16,476 nucleotides of DNA, taken from positions 1-16,476 of the forward strand of contig JACMLV010000163.1 in NCBI GenBank assembly GCA_014379395.1, written 5' to 3'. The position numbers and the translations under genes were made by a program. The notes under the pieces are model-generated. The model searched no databases, had not been told where the DNA came from, and was given only the letters and a program-made list of their open reading frames with translations. How positions within the stretch are numbered: the stretch's first letter is position 1; every line of letters starts with the position of its first letter. Origin of the DNA: Burkholderiaceae bacterium. GTDB lineage: Bacteria; Pseudomonadota; Gammaproteobacteria; Burkholderiales; Burkholderiaceae_D. Positions 12,332-16,476 of the stretch are shown here, piece after piece.

Positions 12332-12444
12332 ATACTTTGCTGAAGTCCGTTTGCTGCCGCCATCGCTGAAAAAAGTGCGGGTTGACTTGCAATGATGTGC
12401 TGAAGCAAGTTGCTTGCTATTGCATCTGCATCTTTCTTTTCCAT
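12256..12444 (-). CDS. Leftward small protein between lysis and packaging genes
   Basis: On the minus strand an ATG at 12444 is preceded by AAAGGA with 8-base spacing. The 62-residue product is MEKKDADAIASNLLQHIIAS followed by an Ala-rich helix (PALFSAMAAANGLQQSIQIA) and an acidic-aromatic end (FIDGHSEWLVKRSKRD). It resembles a compact three-helix protein. It is AT-richer than the late genes and opposes them, as expected for a moron with its own promoter. The 12445-12549 interval upstream contains no other gene. The family is not recognised. Confidence 0.65.
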   Translation of the reverse strand: MEKKDADAIASNLLQHIIASQPALFSAMAAANGLQQSIQIANFCAAFIDGHSEWLVKRSKRD

Positions 12445-12549
12445 GGAAATTCCTTTGTTGATTGTTGTTGATGAACTGCAATCGTACCGCATCCGGTCTT
12501 CCCCACAAAAAAGTAGTGCTCAAGCGTTAAATAATTAAAAGGATACTGA

Positions 12550-12876
12550 ATGGAAATCAGCAATAACGACCTGGCGCGCATTCTCGGCCGGATGGAAGGC
12601 AAGATTGACGAGCAGGTCAACACGTCCAAGCGCCTGGAAGACGGCCTGGCCAGCCTCGACAAGAAGGTAATGGGGCGCCTCGACGAGCATGACGAGCGGC
12701 TGCGCGAGCTGGAGGTCGCCAACCCGAAGCTGCTGGCCGAGACCGTGAAGGACCATGCCGAGCGCATCCAGGCGCTGGAGAAAGGCGCGGCCAAGGCGGG
12801 CGTGCTCTCCGGCATCGGGTCAAGCGTGGTCATCGCCGCCATCATCGAAGTCACGAAGAACAAGCTGGGTCTGTAA
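12550..12876 (+). CDS. Coiled-coil protein with C-terminal membrane segment
   Basis: AAAGGA at 12538-12543 precedes the ATG by 6 bases. The 108-residue product (MEISNNDLARILGRMEGKID) has a long heptad-repeat helix (RLDEHDERLRELEVANPKLL, VKDHAERIQALEKGA) and one C-terminal hydrophobic segment (VLSGIGSSVVIAAIIEVT). The layout resembles XhlA-type hemolysin-associated membrane proteins and other tail-anchored phage proteins found near lysis genes. Function is unproven. It is followed three bases later by the small terminase. Confidence 0.7.
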   Translation: MEISNNDLARILGRMEGKIDEQVNTSKRLEDGLASLDKKVMGRLDEHDERLRELEVANPKLLAETVKDHAERIQALEKGAAKAGVLSGIGSSVVIAAIIEVTKNKLGL

Positions 12877-12879
12877 GCG

Positions 12880-13389
12880 ATGGCGAAGAGTGCCGACGTG
12901 CGCGCCCTGGTGCGCAAGCATTACATTTTCGACCGGCTCTCGCTTGAGCAGGCGGCCAATGCCGTCGACGTTGCCTACACCACAGCCAAGCGCTGGAAAG
13001 ACAAGGCGGCGGCCGGCGGCGACGACTGGGACAAGGTGCGCAGCGCCGCGACCCTGTCGGGCGGCGACGTCGAGCAGCTGTCGCGCCAGATCCTGACCGA
13101 GATGCTGGTTCAGTTTAACGCCGTGCTGGACATGATCAAGGAAGACCGGGAGATGCCGGCCTCCAAGCGCGTCGAGCTGATGTCCTCTCTGATGGACAAC
13201 ATCCATAAATCGATGTCGGCCATGAAGAAGTTCCTGCCCGAGGCCAACAGCCTCGCCACCGGCATGCAAGTCATTCGCGGCCTGGCCGAGTTCGTCCAGG
13301 ACCGCTACCCACAACACGGCAGCATCCTGATCGAGATCCTCGAACCGTTTGGCGACGTGTTGCCGAAGATTCTCGCGGCCGCCAAATGA
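12880..13389 (+). CDS. DUF1804 protein, probable small terminase subunit
   Basis: The 169-residue product opens MAKSADVRALVRKHYIFDRL with an HTH (SLEQAANAVDVAYTTAKRWK) and GGDDWDKVRSAA, the DUF1804 signature of Mu-like phages. The rest is helical (LSRQILTEMLVQFNAVLDMI). A DNA-binding HTH directly upstream of the large terminase indicates the small subunit that recognises the packaging site near the phage left end. The stop overlaps the next ATG. Confidence 0.83.
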   Translation: MAKSADVRALVRKHYIFDRLSLEQAANAVDVAYTTAKRWKDKAAAGGDDWDKVRSAATLSGGDVEQLSRQILTEMLVQFNAVLDMIKEDREMPASKRVELMSSLMDNIHKSMSAMKKFLPEANSLATGMQVIRGLAEFVQDRYPQHGSILIEILEPFGDVLPKILAAAK

Positions 13390-15176
13390 CAATGCTCGAT
13401 TTAACGACCAAGGAATTTAAGAGCGAGCTGGCCGACCTGGTCAGCGCGCTGCGGCAGGACATCGAGGCGCACCACATCGGCCTCGACGCATCGCCACAGG
13501 CCATTCGCGCGCGCCGCAAGCGCGTGCTCGACGGCGACTTCCAATTTTTCGCCTACACTTATTTCCCGCACCACATCCGTGGCGAGCCGTCGCTGTTCCA
13601 GGCGCAGTTCTGCGCGCGCTGGCCGCAGCTGCTGCGCCAGCCGGGCGGCGTTAAGGAATGGTGGATCGCGCCGCGCGGCGAGGCCAAGTCGTCGATGCTG
13701 ACCAAGATCGGCCCGGTGTGGTGCGCCGTCCAAGCGCTGCTGCAGCGCCCCGAGGTGCGGGCCGAGACCGGATGGACGAGCGAGCCGCCGCCGTTCATCG
13801 ACTACGTGATCCTGCTGGGCGCCGAAACCAAGCTGCCGACCAAGCTGCTCGAAGTCGTCAAGACCGAATTGACGATGAACGCGGCCCTGGCGCTCGACTT
13901 CCCGGAGGCCTGCGGCAAGGGGCCGATGTGGAAGGTGGGCGAGTTCATCACCAAGACCGGAGTCAAGGTCGAGCCGTTCGGCGCCGAACAGGCCATTCGC
14001 GGCACGTTCCACGGCGCCAGCCGGCCCAAGCTGCTGCTGGGCGACGACTTGATCACCGACGCCGAGGCCAAGAGTCCGACGGAGCGCGAGAACCGTTGGA
14101 GCTGGCTGACCAAGGCCATCGACTACCTCGGCCCTCCAGACGGCAGTGTTAAATACGGCGGCGTCGGCACCATCCTGGACAAGGACGATCCGATCAGCCG
14201 CGCCAAGAAGACCATCGGCCACGTCGTCCACCACTTCCGCGCCATCGAGCGCCTGCCCGCCAATATGGACCTGTGGGCGCAGTGCGAAGAGATGATGCGC
14301 AACGACGACGCGCGCCTGACCGCCGAGGCCGCGAAGGAAAACAAGGTTGTCCCGGACGCTGAGCTGCCGTCGCATCGCTTCTACCTGGCGCACAAGGATG
14401 AGATGGACGATGGCGCCGTGATCTCCTGGCCGGCGGTGCGCTCGCTGTTCTGGCTGATGCGCCAGCGCGCCACAGCGCCCAAGGCGTTCGGCACCGAAAT
14501 GCAGGGCGACCCGCGCAGCGACGAGGACAAGGTATTCGGGAAAATCACCTTCTGGGTTCAGCGCCTGCGCGACTGGATCATGTTCGGCGCGTGCGACCCG
14601 TCGATGGGAAAGGGCGAGACGTCCGACCCGTCCGCGCTCCTCATCGGCGGGCTTGATCCGCGCGCGATGAAGCTGCATGTGATCGAGGCGGTGATCAAGC
14701 GCCGCGTGCCGTCCAAGTTGGAGTCGGACTTGATCGCGATGCAGCGCGCGTACAACTGCCGCGCCTGGGCGTTCGAGAATAACAACGCCTACGAGCATTC
14801 GCGCCAGACCTTCATCAAGGCCGGCGCGCTGGCCGGCGTGCCGCTGCCGCTGATCGGGGTCACGGCCACGGTGCCGGCCGAGGTGCGGATCGATTCGATC
14901 GAGCCGTACGTGACCGACCCGGTCGTGCCGAGCATCCTGCTGCACTCGACGCTGACCCAGCTGCTGTCCGAACTCGACACCTGGCCCGAGAAGCAAACCA
15001 ACCACCACTACGACGGCCTGACCGCGCTGCACCTGCTGTGGTTTATCGCCATGACACGCAGCGCCGGCATGGGCGAAGTCCAGAGCCAGGCGCGGCGTGG
15101 GAATTGGGACAACGCCGGCGGCGGCCGTGGCGGCCGCGATGATGACTTCCCATCGAATTCCAGGAGCATGATGTAA
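13386..15176 (+). CDS. Large terminase subunit, Mu gp28 type
   Basis: The 596-residue protein packages DNA into the prohead and cuts it. The ATPase part has a Walker A-like APRGEAKSS at residues 95-103 (Lys101) and Walker B PKLLLGDDLI with D220-D221. The nuclease part has an RNase H-like acidic start FGACDPSMGKG with D404, and further conserved stretches (WAFENNNAYEHSRQTFI, TNHHYDGLTALHLLWF). Length and motif order fit gp28-type terminases, which package by headful from host DNA joined to the phage end. The ATG overlaps the small-subunit stop (ATGA); MLDLT at 13392 is an alternative start. The C-terminal tail is Gly/Arg/Asn-rich. No frameshift is seen. Confidence 0.9.
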   Translation: MTMLDLTTKEFKSELADLVSALRQDIEAHHIGLDASPQAIRARRKRVLDGDFQFFAYTYFPHHIRGEPSLFQAQFCARWPQLLRQPGGVKEWWIAPRGEAKSSMLTKIGPVWCAVQALLQRPEVRAETGWTSEPPPFIDYVILLGAETKLPTKLLEVVKTELTMNAALALDFPEACGKGPMWKVGEFITKTGVKVEPFGAEQAIRGTFHGASRPKLLLGDDLITDAEAKSPTERENRWSWLTKAIDYLGPPDGSVKYGGVGTILDKDDPISRAKKTIGHVVHHFRAIERLPANMDLWAQCEEMMRNDDARLTAEAAKENKVVPDAELPSHRFYLAHKDEMDDGAVISWPAVRSLFWLMRQRATAPKAFGTEMQGDPRSDEDKVFGKITFWVQRLRDWIMFGACDPSMGKGETSDPSALLIGGLDPRAMKLHVIEAVIKRRVPSKLESDLIAMQRAYNCRAWAFENNNAYEHSRQTFIKAGALAGVPLPLIGVTATVPAEVRIDSIEPYVTDPVVPSILLHSTLTQLLSELDTWPEKQTNHHYDGLTALHLLWFIAMTRSAGMGEVQSQARRGNWDNAGGGRGGRDDDFPSNSRSMM

Positions 15177-16476
15177 TGAAAATTCTTGACCAGTTCGGCC
15201 AGCCGATCGACCGCGCCGTCCTCGAAGAGCCGCAGACCGCGCGCGTGGCGTCGGTGCAGAACCAATACCTGACGCCGATGCTGGGCGGCCTGACCCCGGC
15301 CCGATTGGCGCGCATTCTGCAGGGCGCCGACGAGGGCAACCTGATCGACCAACACCGGCTATTCGCGGACATGGAGGAGCGCGATGCCCACATGCGCGCC
15401 GAGATGGACAAGCGCAAGAATGCGGTGGCCGGCCTGCCCTGGGATATCGTGCCGCCGCGCGGCGCCAGCGCCGCCGAGACGGCCACCACCGAATGGCTGC
15501 GCGAGATATTGCAGGATGCGGTCGACCCACTCGAAGATTTGCTGCTCGCGTCGATGGACGGCGTGGGGCACGGCTTCGCGCCGGTCGAGCTGGAGTGGCG
15601 CAAGCACGGCGCCGAGTTGCTGCCCGAGTTCCATCCACGACCGCAGGAGTGGTTCCGCCTCGATCAGACCCGCACCGAGATCCGCCTGCAGGACTGCTCC
15701 ATCGACGGCGCGCCGCTCCTGCCGTTCGGTTGGGTGATGCATACACCGGGCAAACCCAAAACCGGCTACATGGGACGCATGGGCCTGTATCGCACCCTGG
15801 TCTGGCCATTCCTCTATAAATCCTACGCGCTGGGCGATTTCGCCGAATTTCTCGAAACCTACGGCCTGCCCATCATCGTCGGCAAGTATTTCTCGGGCGC
15901 GACAGCCGATGAAAAAGCCAGCTTGATGCGCGCCGTCACGGCGCTCGGCCATGACGCGCGCGCGATCATGCCGAAGGAAATGGAGCTGGAAGTGCAGAAG
16001 ATCGTCGGCGGCTCCGGCGACTCGGCGCACCTGGCAATGATGGATTGGGCCGACAAGTCCGAATCGAAGAGCATTCTGGGGCAAACCCTCTCGGCCGACA
16101 CAGGCAAGGGCGGCGGTGGTAGTTACGCCCTGGGGAAGGTTCACAACGAAGTGCGTCATGACATTCGCCGAGGCGATGCCCGCAACATCGCGGCCACGCT
16201 GACCCGCGACCTGATTTACCCGCTCGTCGCGCTGAACCGGCCCGGCATTGATGGCTTGGCGCGTTGCCCACGCTTCGTCTTCAACCTGTCCGAGCCGGAC
16301 GACTTGAAAACCTTTTCGGATGCCCTGCCTGGGCTGGTCGGCGTTGGATTCAAGGTGCCGGTGAATTGGGCTCAGGAACGGCTGCACATCCCACTGCCCA
16401 AGGATGGTGAGGCCGTTCTTGCGGTGCCCGCGCCAAGCGGGCCGGCGCCGCGCCAACCAGAAGCGCGCGCTGCCGC
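15176..16476 (+). CDS. Portal protein, Mu gp29 / DUF935 family (3' end outside window)
   Basis: The ATG shares a base with the terminase stop (TAATG). 433 codons are visible and the frame is open to the edge. Features of DUF935 portals are present: MKILDQFGQPIDRAVLEEPQ, TPARLARILQGADEGNLIDQ, a HMRAEMDKRKNAVAGLPWDI segment, the conserved YGLPIIVGKY, and GGGGSYALGKVHNEV. The portal is a dodecameric ring at one head vertex through which DNA enters and to which the tail joins. The order terminase then portal is as in Mu. Confidence 0.9.
   Translation, partial: MKILDQFGQPIDRAVLEEPQTARVASVQNQYLTPMLGGLTPARLARILQGADEGNLIDQHRLFADMEERDAHMRAEMDKRKNAVAGLPWDIVPPRGASAAETATTEWLREILQDAVDPLEDLLLASMDGVGHGFAPVELEWRKHGAELLPEFHPRPQEWFRLDQTRTEIRLQDCSIDGAPLLPFGWVMHTPGKPKTGYMGRMGLYRTLVWPFLYKSYALGDFAEFLETYGLPIIVGKYFSGATADEKASLMRAVTALGHDARAIMPKEMELEVQKIVGGSGDSAHLAMMDWADKSESKSILGQTLSADTGKGGGGSYALGKVHNEVRHDIRRGDARNIAATLTRDLIYPLVALNRPGIDGLARCPRFVFNLSEPDDLKTFSDALPGLVGVGFKVPVNWAQERLHIPLPKDGEAVLAVPAPSGPAPRQPEARAA

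Larger units (their letters stand above)
1143..13406. repeat. Dispersed heptamer CGTTAAA / TTTAACG, 16 copies
   Basis: CGTTAAA begins at 1162, 2300, 2414, 4114, 4824, 4938, 6765, 8657 and 12525. TTTAACG begins at 1143, 3287, 8105, 8991, 11491, 13114 and 13400. Many copies extend to GCGTTAAA. No copy is seen in the host flank before 1143 or after 13406. For a sequence with around 62% GC, my rough estimate, about one copy would be expected. Copies fall in different reading frames and in both orientations, and several force the rare Leu codon TTA, so the DNA rather than the protein seems to be conserved. Confidence 0.65.
702..16476 (+). mobile_element. Mu-like transposable prophage, left part (right end outside window)
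   Basis: The gene order c (leftward), ner, A, B, small early genes, gemA, mor, holin, endolysin, Rz/Rz1, DUF1804, gp28 terminase, gp29 portal is that of Mu-like phages. The left boundary is uncertain. Host gene remnants end at 692 and phage-type coding is clear from about 1134 leftward-reading, so attL should lie at about 693-760. TG dinucleotides typical of Mu-type termini occur at 702, 714 and 730, but without the right end or an empty site the exact base cannot be chosen. The 5-bp target duplication cannot be identified from one end. All early genes read are intact, and the late genes seen have no frameshifts, so the prophage could be functional as far as this window shows. Confidence 0.9.

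Noticed and set aside
13401..15809. 802-codon minus-strand frame opposite the terminase and portal
   Set aside because: Composition is Arg/Ala/Gly/His-rich with no domain; the plus strand encodes clear terminase and portal proteins.
1..16476. CRISPR arrays, tRNA or rRNA genes, insertion sequences other than the phage itself
   Set aside because: No regularly spaced repeats, cloverleaf-like segments or additional transposase genes were seen.

Overview
The window holds the junction between a GC-rich bacterial chromosome and the left two fifths or so of a Mu-like transposable prophage. The gene content (Mu-type DDE transposase A, AAA+ B protein, Ner, GemA, Mor, DUF3164, DUF1804, gp28-type terminase, DUF935 portal) is diagnostic of Mu-like phages. 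The strong G/C bias at codon third positions and the style of the genes suggest a betaproteobacterium, perhaps Oxalobacteraceae (Massilia or Duganella type). That host assignment is inference. The prophage runs off the right edge of the window, so only the left end could be present.

Positions 1-692 are host DNA: the C-terminal part of a response-regulator receiver domain, then a 5'-truncated Fic-domain gene and a 5'-truncated DUF4415/BrnA-type antitoxin gene, both relics. The prophage left end should lie between about 693 and 760. I see possible transposase-binding repeats there but cannot fix the exact base.

About 680-2105 is the lysogeny control region. An XRE-type repressor is transcribed leftward, with two small accessory genes behind it on the same strand (a membrane-anchored protein and an unknown whose stop codon lies in host DNA). 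Between the repressor and the rightward ner gene are a 14-bp perfect inverted repeat, related half-sites, two tandem CCCANNTGGG dyads and a good sigma70-like promoter.

2106-10614 is the early rightward operon: ner, transposase A with a second complete reading frame nested in its linker, transposition protein B, a tandem winged-helix protein, several small cysteine-containing or coiled-coil proteins, DUF3164, small unknowns, gemA and mor. Many genes overlap by 4 bases (ATGA/GTGA), which indicates translational coupling. A leftward gene sits inside this operon at 8678-8941. No Mu Gam (host nuclease inhibitor) homologue was recognised.

10615-10786 is a non-coding gap that probably holds the Mor-dependent promoter. 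Late genes follow directly: holin-like protein, secreted lytic transglycosylase-type endolysin, overlapping Rz/Rz1 spanins, a second small leftward gene (12256-12444), a coiled-coil membrane protein, DUF1804 small terminase, large terminase and the start of the portal protein. No second activator (Mu C) lies between mor and lysis, so one Mor/C-family protein may drive all late transcription.

The most unusual features are the nested reading frame in the transposase linker, the marked excess of the heptamer CGTTAAA/TTTAACG across the prophage, the accessory genes behind the repressor, and the two leftward gene islands inside rightward operons.
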